Assembly (NCBI GenBank): GCA_022340285.1 | Contig: JAJDOG010000109.1 | Location: 1-32,922 of the forward strand | Source of the DNA: Betaproteobacteria bacterium | GTDB taxonomy: Bacteria; Pseudomonadota; Gammaproteobacteria; Burkholderiales; SG8-39 | DNA: 32,922 nucleotides | Direction: 5' to 3' | Shown: piece after piece, positions 8,783 to 16,784 of the stretch | How the letters are laid out: the number at the start of each line of letters is the position of its first letter | Numbering within the stretch: the stretch's first letter is position 1 | Notes under the pieces: model-generated | Database searches by the model: none | Told to the model about the DNA's origin: nothing | The model's input: the letters and a program-made list of their open reading frames with translations, nothing else | Made by a program: the position numbers and the translations under genes

Positions 8783-10048
8783 ATGCACGATAGCGCCTAC
8801 GAGGACGAGCACGCCGAGCACCTTCCGCCACTGGGCGGAAGCGTGTTCGACGCCACCGAGTACACCGAGGCTGCCAAGCGGCTACCGGTCACGGTACTCG
8901 AGTACTACCGGGACACGCTGCAGCGACGGGGGTTCGTCGCAGACGAATCGCAATACGCCGCAGTGCAGCGACTGCAGCGCCTCTACGAGCAATGGGTGGC
9001 GTACAAGGAGAAGCGCAGCAGCGCATTGCGCCGGCTGATGGTGAAGCCGCCTCTGCCCCACGGGGTCTATCTCTGGGGCGGAGTCGGGCGCGGCAAGAGC
9101 TTTCTCATGGACAGTTTCTACCTGACGCTGCCTCTCGTTCGCAAGCGCCGGGTGCACTTCCATCACTTCATGCGCGACATCCATCGGGAAATGGAAATCC
9201 TGAAGGGGCGCGAAGATCCGCTCGACGCGGTCGCCAGGCGCGTGGCGAAGCGATATCGCCTGATCTGCTTCGACGAGTTCCACGTCAACGACATCGCCGA
9301 CGCCATGATTCTGGGACGTCTGCTCGAGCGAACCATTGCGCTAGGGGTCGTGTACTGCATGACGTCGAACTATCACCCCGACGAGCTCTATCGGCACGGG
9401 CTGAAACGCGACCGTTTCCTGCCGACGATCGCACTCATCAAGGACAGCCTGGACGTCGTGCACGTTGAAAGCGGCGTGGATTACCGGCTGAGAGCGATGG
9501 AGCACGTGCAGGCGTACCACTGGCCGCTTGGCGCGCGCGCGGAGCAGGCGCTCGCCGAGACCTTCCTGCAGATCCGCGACGTCGAGGAGGAGCATCACGA
9601 ACTGGACGTAGAGGGGCGCGTGATTCCCTACGTCAAGCGGGCGGGCGGCGTGGTCTGGTTCGAGTTTGCGGATCTATGCGGCGGGCCGCGCTCCCAGATC
9701 GATTACCTGGATCTGGCGACGCGATTCCACACCGTGATTCTCTCGAACGTCCCGCAAATGAATCCCGCACGGGGCGACGAGGCGCGCCGGTTTACGCTTC
9801 TCGTCGACGTGTTCTACGAGGCGAAGGTGAATCTTGTCGTCTCGGCCGAGGTGCCGCCCGACGGACTCTACACGGAGGGCGTGCTGGCACACGAGTTTCA
9901 ACGGACTGTCAGCCGGTTGGCGGAAATGCGCACCAAGGAGTACCTTGGAGCAAGCCGGCGATTGCAGGCTTCGCCGGGCGCCGTGCCGAGCGTTCGTCAT
10001 CGGCAGGCACGCGAGGCGCCGGGCCCGGCAGGAACGGAAGGAGCGTGA
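8783..10048 (+). CDS. zapE: Cell division protein ZapE (AFG1-like ATPase)
   Basis: This 421-residue P-loop ATPase is of the AFG1/ZapE family. Walker A is WGGVGRGKS (98-106, K105), Walker B is LICFDEFH with D164/E165, and the sensor region TSNYHPDELYRHGLKRDRFLP follows. E. coli ZapE binds the division ring in an ATP-dependent way and affects FtsZ polymers; the mitochondrial relatives act in protein quality control. The ATG follows the lpdA stop directly with no independent ribosome site, so translation is probably coupled. The family core ends near TKEYL; the last 35 or so residues (Arg-, Ala- and Pro-rich) are an extension and may be disordered. Linkage to the 2-oxoglutarate dehydrogenase genes is common in betaproteobacteria and looks like shared transcription, not shared function. 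Confidence 0.92.
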   Translation: MHDSAYEDEHAEHLPPLGGSVFDATEYTEAAKRLPVTVLEYYRDTLQRRGFVADESQYAAVQRLQRLYEQWVAYKEKRSSALRRLMVKPPLPHGVYLWGGVGRGKSFLMDSFYLTLPLVRKRRVHFHHFMRDIHREMEILKGREDPLDAVARRVAKRYRLICFDEFHVNDIADAMILGRLLERTIALGVVYCMTSNYHPDELYRHGLKRDRFLPTIALIKDSLDVVHVESGVDYRLRAMEHVQAYHWPLGARAEQALAETFLQIRDVEEEHHELDVEGRVIPYVKRAGGVVWFEFADLCGGPRSQIDYLDLATRFHTVILSNVPQMNPARGDEARRFTLLVDVFYEAKVNLVVSAEVPPDGLYTEGVLAHEFQRTVSRLAEMRTKEYLGASRRLQASPGAVPSVRHRQAREAPGPAGTEGA

Positions 10049-10053
10049 AAGTC

Positions 10054-11049
10054 ATGGAGAAATTCAAGGTCTACCGGCTGCGTGAGGCAGACAAGAAGGT
10101 GGTCGGCGGCTTCGAGGAGGCCGCCCTCGATGACCTCGACCCCGGCGAAGTGACCGTGCGGGTGGCGTATTCGAGCGTCAACTACAAGGATGCGCTGGCC
10201 GCCACCGGCAAGGGGCGGATCATCCGGCGCTTTCCCTGCATCGGCGGCATCGACCTCTCTGGTACGGTGACCGACTCGCGCGATGCACGGTTCAAGAAGG
10301 GCGACGCCGTGATCGCCACGAGCTACGACATCGGCGTCGCGCACGACGGCGGCTACGCCGAGTACGCTCGCGTGCCCGCGGCGTGGGTCGTACCGATGCC
10401 CAGGGGCATGACCCACTTCGACGCGATGGCGCTCGGGACGGCGGGATTCACGGCAGGGCTTGCGGTCGTGCGCATGATTCACGAAGGGCTGAAGCCCGGC
10501 AAGGGTCCGGTTATCGTGAGCGGAGCCACGGGCGGCGTGGGATCGGTGGCGATCGACATTCTTGCGGGACTCGGGCACGAGGTCGTCGCGCTGACCGGAA
10601 AGGAATCAGAGACCGACTACCTGAAGGGGCTGGGCGCGAAGGAAGTGATGCTCCGCACGGGCCTCGACCTTGCAAAGATCAAGCCGCTCGACAAGGCAAT
10701 GTGGGCGGGCGCGGTCGACAATCTGGGCGGTGAGGTCCTTGCCTGGATGGCGAGCACCATGCAGATCGGGGCGCCGATTGCATCGGTGGGGCTCGCCGCG
10801 AGCATGAGCCTCAATACGACCGTTGCGCCCTTCATCCTGCGCGGCGTGAGCCTGCTTGGCGTGGACTCGGTGAACTGCGAAATGGCGATGCGGCAGAAGG
10901 TCTGGGAGAGCCTCGCGGCCGAAATGAAGCCGAGACATCTGGCCGGAGCGACACGGACCATTCCCTTCGATCAATTGCCCTCCGTCTTCGACGATTTCAT
11001 CGGGGCCCGGGTGAAGGGAAGAGTCGTCGTCGACATGGCCGCCGATTGA
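10054..11049 (+). CDS. acuI: Acryloyl-CoA reductase (NADPH), AcuI/YhdH family
   Basis: This 331-residue zinc-free medium-chain dehydrogenase has the family start (FKVYRL...), an SVNYKDALAATGKGRI motif (41-56), PCIGGIDLSGTV, DGGYAEY (98-104) and the nucleotide-binding VSGATGGVGSVA motif (155-166). AcuI reduces acryloyl-CoA to propionyl-CoA with NADPH, which detoxifies acrylate and serves 3-hydroxypropionate and DMSP breakdown. ATG 10054 is chosen because AAGGAG at 10038-10043 lies 10 bases ahead. A GTG at 10045 overlaps the zapE stop but is only one base from that Shine-Dalgarno. prpE, another propionyl-CoA-forming enzyme, is the next gene, which supports this role over a generic quinone reductase. 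Confidence 0.9.
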   Translation: MEKFKVYRLREADKKVVGGFEEAALDDLDPGEVTVRVAYSSVNYKDALAATGKGRIIRRFPCIGGIDLSGTVTDSRDARFKKGDAVIATSYDIGVAHDGGYAEYARVPAAWVVPMPRGMTHFDAMALGTAGFTAGLAVVRMIHEGLKPGKGPVIVSGATGGVGSVAIDILAGLGHEVVALTGKESETDYLKGLGAKEVMLRTGLDLAKIKPLDKAMWAGAVDNLGGEVLAWMASTMQIGAPIASVGLAASMSLNTTVAPFILRGVSLLGVDSVNCEMAMRQKVWESLAAEMKPRHLAGATRTIPFDQLPSVFDDFIGARVKGRVVVDMAAD

Positions 11050-11109
11050 GCGGCGTTCGCGCCGGAGAGGTTTGATCTGCCTCAAGGTGCGTAGCGATCC
11101 GCCGGGCGA

Positions 11110-11151
11110 GATTCAGCGGTTGCGACGGAGGTCATCGACCTCGATTCAGCG
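11110..11151. promoter_or_regulatory. Direct repeats flanking a hairpin in the prpE leader
   Basis: GATTCAGCG occurs at 11110-11118 and again at 11143-11151, a spacing of 33 bases or about three helical turns. Between them lies a perfect hairpin, GAGGTC (11128-11133) and GACCTC (11137-11142) with loop ATC. The second repeat touches the prpE Shine-Dalgarno (11151-11159). A helically phased direct repeat is the form expected for a dimeric regulator that could block translation initiation or transcription. No regulator gene is visible nearby, and I see no clear -10/-35 pair in this 113-base gap. Confidence 0.4.
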
Positions 11152-11162
11152 AGGAGGGGAAC

Positions 11163-13070
11163 ATGGCTGGGGAAAAGTACAAGGCGTTCCATGAGCGCTC
11201 GATCAAGGATCCGGACGGATTCTGGTCGGAGCAGGCAAAGCTGATCGACTGGTCCAAGCCATTCACCAAGGTCCTGGACTACAGCAGGCCACCATTCGCT
11301 AAGTGGTTCGTCGGCGGGGAGACCAATCTGTGCCACAACGCCGTGGACCGGCACCTGGCCTCGCGCGGCGACCAAACGGCGCTCGTTTACATCTCGACCG
11401 AGGTGAACGACGAGAAGCGCTTTTCCTTTCGCGAGCTGCACGCCGAGGTCCAGCGCGTCGCGGCGATGATGCAGGCGCTCGGCGTGAAGAAGGGCGATCG
11501 AGTCATCATCTACATGCCGATGATCCCGGAGGCGTGCTTCGCGATTCTCGCCTGCGCGCGAATCGGCGCGGTGCACTCCGTCGTCTTCGGCGGCTTTGCC
11601 GCGAACAGCCTCGCGGCCCGGATCGACGACGCGAAGCCCAAGCTCATGGTCACGGCGGACGGCGGCATGCGGGCGGGGAAGGCCGTCCTTTACAAGTCGC
11701 TCGTCGACGAGTCGCTCCGCCTGGCGAAGTCGCCTCCCGACAAGGTGGTGATCTTCAATCGTGGCCTGGACCCGAACATGCCGCGCACCGCGGGCCGGGA
11801 CCTGGACTACATGGAGCTCCGCGAGAAGCACATGGATGCCAAGGTTCCGGTGACTTGGCTCGAGTCGAACGAGACGTCCTACATCCTTTATACGTCCGGA
11901 ACGACGGGACGACCGAAGGGGGTGCAGCGGGACGTCGGCGGCTATGCGGTCGCGCTTGCGGCCTCTATGAAGTACATCTACTGCGGCGAGGCCGGCGAGA
12001 CGATGTTCACCACCAGCGACATCGGCTGGGTGGTCGGTCATTCCTACATCATCTACGGTCCGCTGATCGCGGGGATGACGACGATCATGTATGAAGGCGT
12101 TCCGATACGCCCGGATCCCGGCATCTGGTGGAAGATCGTCCAGGACGAGAAGGTGACCGTCATGTTCTCGGCGCCGACCGCCATCCGCGTGCTCAAGAAA
12201 AGCGATGTCTCGTACCTGCGGAAATACAATCTGTCGAGCTTGAAACACCTCTTCCTTGCGGGCGAGCCGCTCGACGAGCCAACGCATCGCTGGATCGTGG
12301 ACGCTCTCGGCAGGCCCGTCGTCGATCACTATTGGCAGACCGAGTCCGGGTGGCCGATGCTCACGGCCGTGCCGGGCGTCGAGAAGACGGAGAACAAGTT
12401 CGGCAGCCCTTCCTTCCCGGCATACGGATACAACATCAAGCTGCTGCGCGAGTCGGATGCCTCCGAAGCGGATGTCGACGAGAAGGCGGTCTTGGCGGTC
12501 ATCCCGCCGCTGCCGCCGGGCTGCCTCGCGACGGTGTGGGGCGATGACGAACGTTTCGTGAGCACCTATTTCAAGGATTTTCGCGACAAGCTGGCGTACT
12601 CGTCGTTCGACTGGGGAATCCGCGACAAGGACGGATACTTCTTCATTCTCGGGCGCACGGACGACGTCATCAACGTGGCGGGCCACCGTCTCGGCACACG
12701 CGAGATCGAAGAGGCGGTAAACATGCACGCCGCGATCGCCGAGTGCGCCGTCGTGGGCGTGAACGACGCAGTCAAGGGCCAGATGCCGCTCGCCTTCGCG
12801 GTGGTGAAGGACCCGGCGCGAGTGGCGACGCCCGATAGCCGCGCCGAGCTCGAGAAGGAAGTGATGAAGACGGTGGACGACGCCATCGGCGCCATCGCGC
12901 GGCCGCGCCACGTCCATTTCGTGTCGCTGCTTCCCAAGACCCGCTCGGGCAAGACGCTGCGCCGCTCGATCCAGGCGCTCGCCGAAGGGCGAGATCCCGG
13001 CGACCTGACGACCATCGAGGACCCGACTGCTCTCGCGCAGATCCAGACGGCCCTGTCCGGAAAGTCGTGA
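11163..13070 (+). CDS. prpE: Propionyl-CoA synthetase (AMP-forming)
   Basis: This 635-residue adenylate-forming ligase is close in length to PrpE of enterobacteria (about 628). It activates propionate to propionyl-CoA via propionyl-AMP. The short N-terminus (YKAFHERSIKDPDGFWSEQA), the P-loop-like TSGTTGRPKG (244-253), DHYWQTESGWP, and the hinge GRTDDVINVAGHRLGTREIEEA are all present. K597 in PKTRSGKTLRR is the catalytic lysine that in this family is controlled by reversible acylation. A strong GAGGAGGGG at 11151-11159 precedes ATG 11163. It is distinguished from the acs gene 3.7 kb downstream by its shorter N-terminus and by WPMLTAVPG after the WQTE motif. It follows acuI, which makes the same product. 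Confidence 0.93.
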   Translation: MAGEKYKAFHERSIKDPDGFWSEQAKLIDWSKPFTKVLDYSRPPFAKWFVGGETNLCHNAVDRHLASRGDQTALVYISTEVNDEKRFSFRELHAEVQRVAAMMQALGVKKGDRVIIYMPMIPEACFAILACARIGAVHSVVFGGFAANSLAARIDDAKPKLMVTADGGMRAGKAVLYKSLVDESLRLAKSPPDKVVIFNRGLDPNMPRTAGRDLDYMELREKHMDAKVPVTWLESNETSYILYTSGTTGRPKGVQRDVGGYAVALAASMKYIYCGEAGETMFTTSDIGWVVGHSYIIYGPLIAGMTTIMYEGVPIRPDPGIWWKIVQDEKVTVMFSAPTAIRVLKKSDVSYLRKYNLSSLKHLFLAGEPLDEPTHRWIVDALGRPVVDHYWQTESGWPMLTAVPGVEKTENKFGSPSFPAYGYNIKLLRESDASEADVDEKAVLAVIPPLPPGCLATVWGDDERFVSTYFKDFRDKLAYSSFDWGIRDKDGYFFILGRTDDVINVAGHRLGTREIEEAVNMHAAIAECAVVGVNDAVKGQMPLAFAVVKDPARVATPDSRAELEKEVMKTVDDAIGAIARPRHVHFVSLLPKTRSGKTLRRSIQALAEGRDPGDLTTIEDPTALAQIQTALSGKS

Positions 13071-13091
13071 CGCCGGGCGGTTGAGCGGACC

Positions 13092-15407
13092 GTGAGCGAG
13101 GCCGCCGCGCTTCAGCGCGTGTATCCGCTGCTACAGGGCGGTCGGTTCGCGGACGCGGAGGCTGTCCTGAGCGGAATCGTCGCGCAGGCGCCGGCCAACG
13201 CCGAAGCGCATTTTCTGCTGGGCATGTGCCGGTACCAGCAAGGCGCGGCGCGCGAGGCGTTACCCCATATGCGCCGAGCGGTCGGCCTCGCGCCCGGGAC
13301 GCTGCAGTTCGCGGTCAATTTCGGATACGTGCTGGGCGAGACGGGCGAGCTCGACGAGGCGGAGCGGGTGTTGCGCGGCGCGATTTCGCGCGCTCCGCGG
13401 GATCCGACGGCACTCAATGCGCTCGGAATCACACTGCAGCAGGCTGGCAGGCTCGAGGAGGCGCTTGAGGTCTTCGAGCGTGGCATCGCCGTTGCCCCGC
13501 GTGACGACGGTCTCCACAACAATTTTGGTCGGACGTTGCGCGACGCGGGCATGATGGAGAGGGCGCTGGCCGAGATCCGCACGGCGCTCGCGCTCAATCC
13601 CGGGAACCTCATGGCCGAGCTCAATCTCGGCAACGTCCTGCGTGACATGGGTGCGCTGCAGGACGCGATCGCCGCGTACGAGCGCGCCATCGCCGGAGCA
13701 CCGAACTTCAACATGGCGCTCCACAATCTCGGGGAGGCGCTGCTCGACGCCGGCAGGGCGGACGAAGCGCTGCAGGCTTTCGGTCGAGCGATGCGCGCGG
13801 CGCCCGCAGTCGGGGCACACTGCCAGCGTTTCGCCGACACCGTGGGTCACCTCCCGAGTACGGCGCTCACACCTGCCGAACGCGACCTGGTGGCGCGATG
13901 CGTCGCGCGCGACGATGTGGACCTGACCGGAGTTGCCGCCGCCGCATTCCAGCTCATCACGATGGATCCCCGCATCGGCGCCCTGCTCGAGGCGTCCGAC
14001 CTCTCCCCACCGGAGTTTGCGGCGCGCATGGCGAGCGATGACGCCCAGGCAGCCCTCTCCGATCACTTCCTCCTCGATCTGACGGCCCGAACCGTCATCC
14101 CCGACGCCCGCGCCGAGCGCCTGTTGACGGCGTTTCGGCGCGCATCGCTGGAACGCTGGGCCGAAGGGTTCGCCGCCGGCGAGGGGGCACGCTGGATTGC
14201 GCCGCTCGCCGCCTTGGCCCTGCAATGCTTTCTGAACGAGTATGCCTTTGCCCAAGAGGAAGCGGAGCGTGCCCTGGCAGCCCGACTTGCGAACCGGCTG
14301 GGAGAGGATTCGGAGCTCACCGCGGAGACCGGCGCGGCGCTTGCGCTGGTCGCGTGCTACGGCACACTCCGCGACGTCCGGAACGTCGAGGAGATTGCCG
14401 AGCGCATCGGCGATCCATGGATTGCGCGACTCGTCAGGCGTCAGGTGGCCGAGCCCACGGAGGAGGCGCGCATCGCCGCCACGCTTCCGACGGTCACCGC
14501 GATCGAGGATCTCACGTCGCGCGCCGTGCGGGCGCAGTACGAGGAGAACCCCTACCCACGCTGGGGAGCGTTGCCCCGGATGATCGGTGCGCAACCGCTG
14601 CAACAGAAGATCCGCAGCCTCTTTCCGTTTCTGGGCGACGCCGATTCCCGCGTCCCCGAACGGCCGCAAATGCTGATTGCCGGCTGCGGGACGGGTCGGC
14701 ATGCGGTCCTGGCTGCCTTGCTGCATCCTGGCGCGAATATCCTGGCCGTCGACCTGAGCCGCGCGAGCCTGGCCTACGCCGCGCGGCGTGCCGCCGAGCT
14801 CGGCGCAGCAAACATCGAGTTCGCGCAGGCGGACATCCTCGAGATGTCGGCGCTGGAAAAGACGTTCGAAGTCATCGACTGCGCAGGGGTCCTGCATCAC
14901 CTGCGCGACCCCTTGGCGGGATGGCGGGTGTTGCGCGGGCTGCTTGCCGCCGATGGCTTCATGCGCATCGCCCTCTACAGCGAGCTGGGCCGCGAGGCCG
15001 TCGTGGCGGCGCGGGACCTTATCGCCGAGCGCGGGTTCCCCGTCAATACGGACGGGATCCGACAGTGCCGGCAAACCCTGCTTGCGCTGCCTGACACCCA
15101 CCCGGCGCGGCCGGTGACCGAGTCGCCCGATTTTTGGTCGCTTTCCGGGTGCCGCGACCTGCTGTTTCACGTGCAGGAGCACCGCTTCACGCTGCCGCGC
15201 CTCGGGGAGGCACTCGATTCTCTCGACATGGAGTTTCTCGGGTTCGAGTTCGGCGATCCGGGCGTCCGTCAGGCATACCGGACCGAATTCCCCACGGACG
15301 AGCACGCGCGTTCCCTGCCGAACTGGACACAGTTCGAGGTACGTCATCCCGACGCTTTCGGTGCCATGTACCAGTTCTGGGCGCGTCCCCGGCCGGGCCC
15401 GTCGTGA
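13092..15407 (+). CDS. TPR-repeat protein fused to a class I SAM-dependent methyltransferase
   Basis: This 771-residue two-part protein starts at GTG 13092. Residues 1 to about 240 are tandem tetratricopeptide repeats (recurring A-x3-R-A-x5-P units such as AHFLLGMCRYQQG, ALNALGITLQQAGRLEEAL, LHNNFGRTLRDAG, AELNLGNVLRDMG, ALHNLGEALLDAG). A helical middle region of unknown fold spans about 240-475. Near 482 comes QYEENPYPRW, a motif I associate with this methyltransferase group. The Rossmann domain begins near 526 with LIAGCGTGRHA (SAM motif I), AVDLSRASLAYA, then FAQADIL and AGVLHHLRDPLAGWRVLRGLL. Substrate and pathway are unknown; the TPR part suggests a protein partner. It follows prpE by 21 bases with only a weak GCGGA ribosome site, so it may be read through from prpE. 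Confidence 0.8.
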   Translation: MSEAAALQRVYPLLQGGRFADAEAVLSGIVAQAPANAEAHFLLGMCRYQQGAAREALPHMRRAVGLAPGTLQFAVNFGYVLGETGELDEAERVLRGAISRAPRDPTALNALGITLQQAGRLEEALEVFERGIAVAPRDDGLHNNFGRTLRDAGMMERALAEIRTALALNPGNLMAELNLGNVLRDMGALQDAIAAYERAIAGAPNFNMALHNLGEALLDAGRADEALQAFGRAMRAAPAVGAHCQRFADTVGHLPSTALTPAERDLVARCVARDDVDLTGVAAAAFQLITMDPRIGALLEASDLSPPEFAARMASDDAQAALSDHFLLDLTARTVIPDARAERLLTAFRRASLERWAEGFAAGEGARWIAPLAALALQCFLNEYAFAQEEAERALAARLANRLGEDSELTAETGAALALVACYGTLRDVRNVEEIAERIGDPWIARLVRRQVAEPTEEARIAATLPTVTAIEDLTSRAVRAQYEENPYPRWGALPRMIGAQPLQQKIRSLFPFLGDADSRVPERPQMLIAGCGTGRHAVLAALLHPGANILAVDLSRASLAYAARRAAELGAANIEFAQADILEMSALEKTFEVIDCAGVLHHLRDPLAGWRVLRGLLAADGFMRIALYSELGREAVVAARDLIAERGFPVNTDGIRQCRQTLLALPDTHPARPVTESPDFWSLSGCRDLLFHVQEHRFTLPRLGEALDSLDMEFLGFEFGDPGVRQAYRTEFPTDEHARSLPNWTQFEVRHPDAFGAMYQFWARPRPGPS

Positions 15408-15413
15408 ACGCGC

Positions 15414-15442
15414 TTCGCAACGACGCATATGTTGCGTAAAAT
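15414..15442 (+). promoter_or_regulatory. Probable sigma-70 promoter for the SET-domain gene
   Basis: TTCGCA (15414-15419) and TAAAAT (15437-15442) are 17 bases apart, the ideal spacing, with four and five matches to TTGACA and TATAAT. Transcription would start near 15449, about 20 bases before the ATG at 15470. This is the most complete promoter I can see in the window. Confidence 0.55.
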
Positions 15443-15469
15443 TCGCGCTTGATTCCTTCAACCACGGCA

Positions 15470-15964
15470 ATGAAACAACCGATGAACGGCAGCAAGCGCT
15501 TGAACGGCGCGAGTCGGGCGAAACCGCTCTACTTCGTGCGCAGATCCAAGATACACGGCCGCGGCGTCTTCGCGGCGCGGAAGATCGCAAAAGGCACCCG
15601 GGTGATCGAGTACAAGGGGCAGCGCGTCACCCACAAGCAAGTCGACCGGCGCTACGCAAACGTCGACGAGAACGACAGCCATACGTTTCTGTTCGAGGTG
15701 GACGACGACTGGGTGATCGACGCGGGCGTGCGAGGGAACGCCGCGCGCTGGATCAACCACGGCTGCAGCCCGAACTGCGAAACGGTCGAGGAGGACGGTC
15801 GTATCTACATCGAGGCGACACGCGATATTGCACGGGGCGAAGAGCTGACATACGACTACAACATCATGCTCGAGGAGCGGCACACGCCGCGCATGAAGCG
15901 AATCTGGGCATGCCTGTGCGGGGCGCGGCGCTGTCGCGGAACGATGCTCGCGCAGAAGAGGTAA
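15470..15964 (+). CDS. SET-domain protein-lysine methyltransferase
   Basis: This 164-residue protein consists almost entirely of a SET domain. Landmarks are the SAM-binding start SKIHGRGVFAARKI (about 26-39), IEYKGQRV, the pseudoknot motif RWINHGCSPNCE (93-104), ELTYDYN (125-131), and a post-SET-like cysteine group C148, C150, C155 which with C103 could bind zinc. SET proteins methylate lysine side chains; the bacterial substrate is unknown and could be a DNA-binding or ribosomal protein. The start is uncertain: ATG 15470 and ATG 15482 are both possible and neither has a clear Shine-Dalgarno; a TTG at 15449 coincides with the predicted transcription start. It has its own promoter and sits between the TPR-methyltransferase and the transglutaminase-like gene. 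Confidence 0.88.
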   Translation: MKQPMNGSKRLNGASRAKPLYFVRRSKIHGRGVFAARKIAKGTRVIEYKGQRVTHKQVDRRYANVDENDSHTFLFEVDDDWVIDAGVRGNAARWINHGCSPNCETVEEDGRIYIEATRDIARGEELTYDYNIMLEERHTPRMKRIWACLCGARRCRGTMLAQKR

Positions 15965-15989
15965 GTCCGTTCCCGGACACGGAGCTCAG

Positions 15990-16685
15990 ATGATCTTCAC
16001 CGAACCTGGCCAAGCGCCGACGCCCGGGCCCGAGTACCTGCGCGAGACGCCGTTCATGGACACTGGCACGGCGTCAGTGCGAGGGTTTGCGGAAAGGGCC
16101 GTGGCCGGGGAAACGAGCCCGATCGGCAAGGCGGTACGGCTCTTCTATGCGGTGCGCGATTCGATCCGCTACGACCCGTTCTCGATGCGGCTCGACCCGT
16201 CGACCTATGCGGCGAGCCACGTGCTTGCCGCGAAACACGCGTACTGCCTGCCCAAGGCGATCCTGCTGGCGGCGGCTTCGCGAGTGGCCGGCATCCCCGC
16301 CGCGATCGGATTGTCGGACGTGGTGAATCACCTCGTCACCGAAAAGCTCAAGGCGCGCCTCGGCGGCAAGACCTACTTCATGCACCACGGGTACGCCGTG
16401 CTGTACCTGGAGGGCGCCTGGGTGAAGGCGGCTCCGGCGTTCAACATCGAGCTCTGCGAGCGGTTCGGGGTACGTCCGACCGAGTTCGACGGGCGCTCGA
16501 ACGCAATCCTCCAGGAATTCGACGCGCGGGATCGGCGTCACATGGAGTACGTGAAGGACCACGGCATCTGGTCCGACTTTCCCTACGAGAAGGTCGCCGC
16601 GGATTTTCGCGCATTCTATCCGCCGATTGCATTCGGCAACGAGGATCCCGGCGAGCGCTTCGAGGACGGCACGCCCCTGCATTGA
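15990..16685 (+). CDS. Transglutaminase-like cysteine peptidase/transferase family protein
   Basis: This 231-residue protein has the transglutaminase-like fold. The Cys region YCLPKAILLAAASRVAGIPAAIG puts the nucleophile at C86. The His strand MHHGYAVLYLEGAWVKA puts the general base at H133, and the third residue is probably N152 in APAFN, where Asp is more usual. The N-terminal region (PEYLRETPFMD...AVRLFYAVRDSIRYDP) is the usual helical lead-in. Such proteins can be peptidases, amidases or acyl transferases; no signal peptide or membrane segment is seen, so it is cytoplasmic and its reaction is unknown. GGAG at 15981-15984 supports ATG 15990. The gap to the SET-domain gene is 25 bases, so the two are likely cotranscribed. 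Confidence 0.85.
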   Translation: MIFTEPGQAPTPGPEYLRETPFMDTGTASVRGFAERAVAGETSPIGKAVRLFYAVRDSIRYDPFSMRLDPSTYAASHVLAAKHAYCLPKAILLAAASRVAGIPAAIGLSDVVNHLVTEKLKARLGGKTYFMHHGYAVLYLEGAWVKAAPAFNIELCERFGVRPTEFDGRSNAILQEFDARDRRHMEYVKDHGIWSDFPYEKVAADFRAFYPPIAFGNEDPGERFEDGTPLH

Positions 16686-16732
16686 CGTAACGCGGTGAAA
16701 CGCTGTCGCGGCGTGACCGCCGCGCGTTGCTT

Positions 16733-16738
16733 TACAAT
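16733..16738 (+). promoter_or_regulatory. acs: Possible -10 element upstream of acs
   Basis: TACAAT at 16733-16738 matches the sigma-70 -10 consensus at five of six bases and sits in an otherwise GC-rich 99-base gap. I see no good -35 at 16-18 bases. A start near 16745 would give a leader of about 40 bases that includes the strong GGAGGAG site of acs. Confidence 0.4.
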
Positions 16739-16784
16739 CACGCTTCGAGCCGGCCTTTCGGGCACAACAAGGAGGAGTTGGTCA

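Noticed and set aside
9676-10053. Upstream extension of the acuI frame into zapE
   Set aside because: The extension is Arg/Gly-rich shadow of zapE; the conserved AcuI N-terminus starts at ATG 10054 after AAGGAG.
13260-15590. A 776-codon minus-strand frame opposite the TPR-methyltransferase gene
   Set aside because: Same artefact of GC-rich codons; no ribosome site or recognisable domain, while the + strand shows TPR and SAM motifs.
16695-16784. Upstream start of acs at 16695
   Set aside because: It would lie before the likely promoter element and ignore the strong GGAGGAG site that serves ATG 16785.
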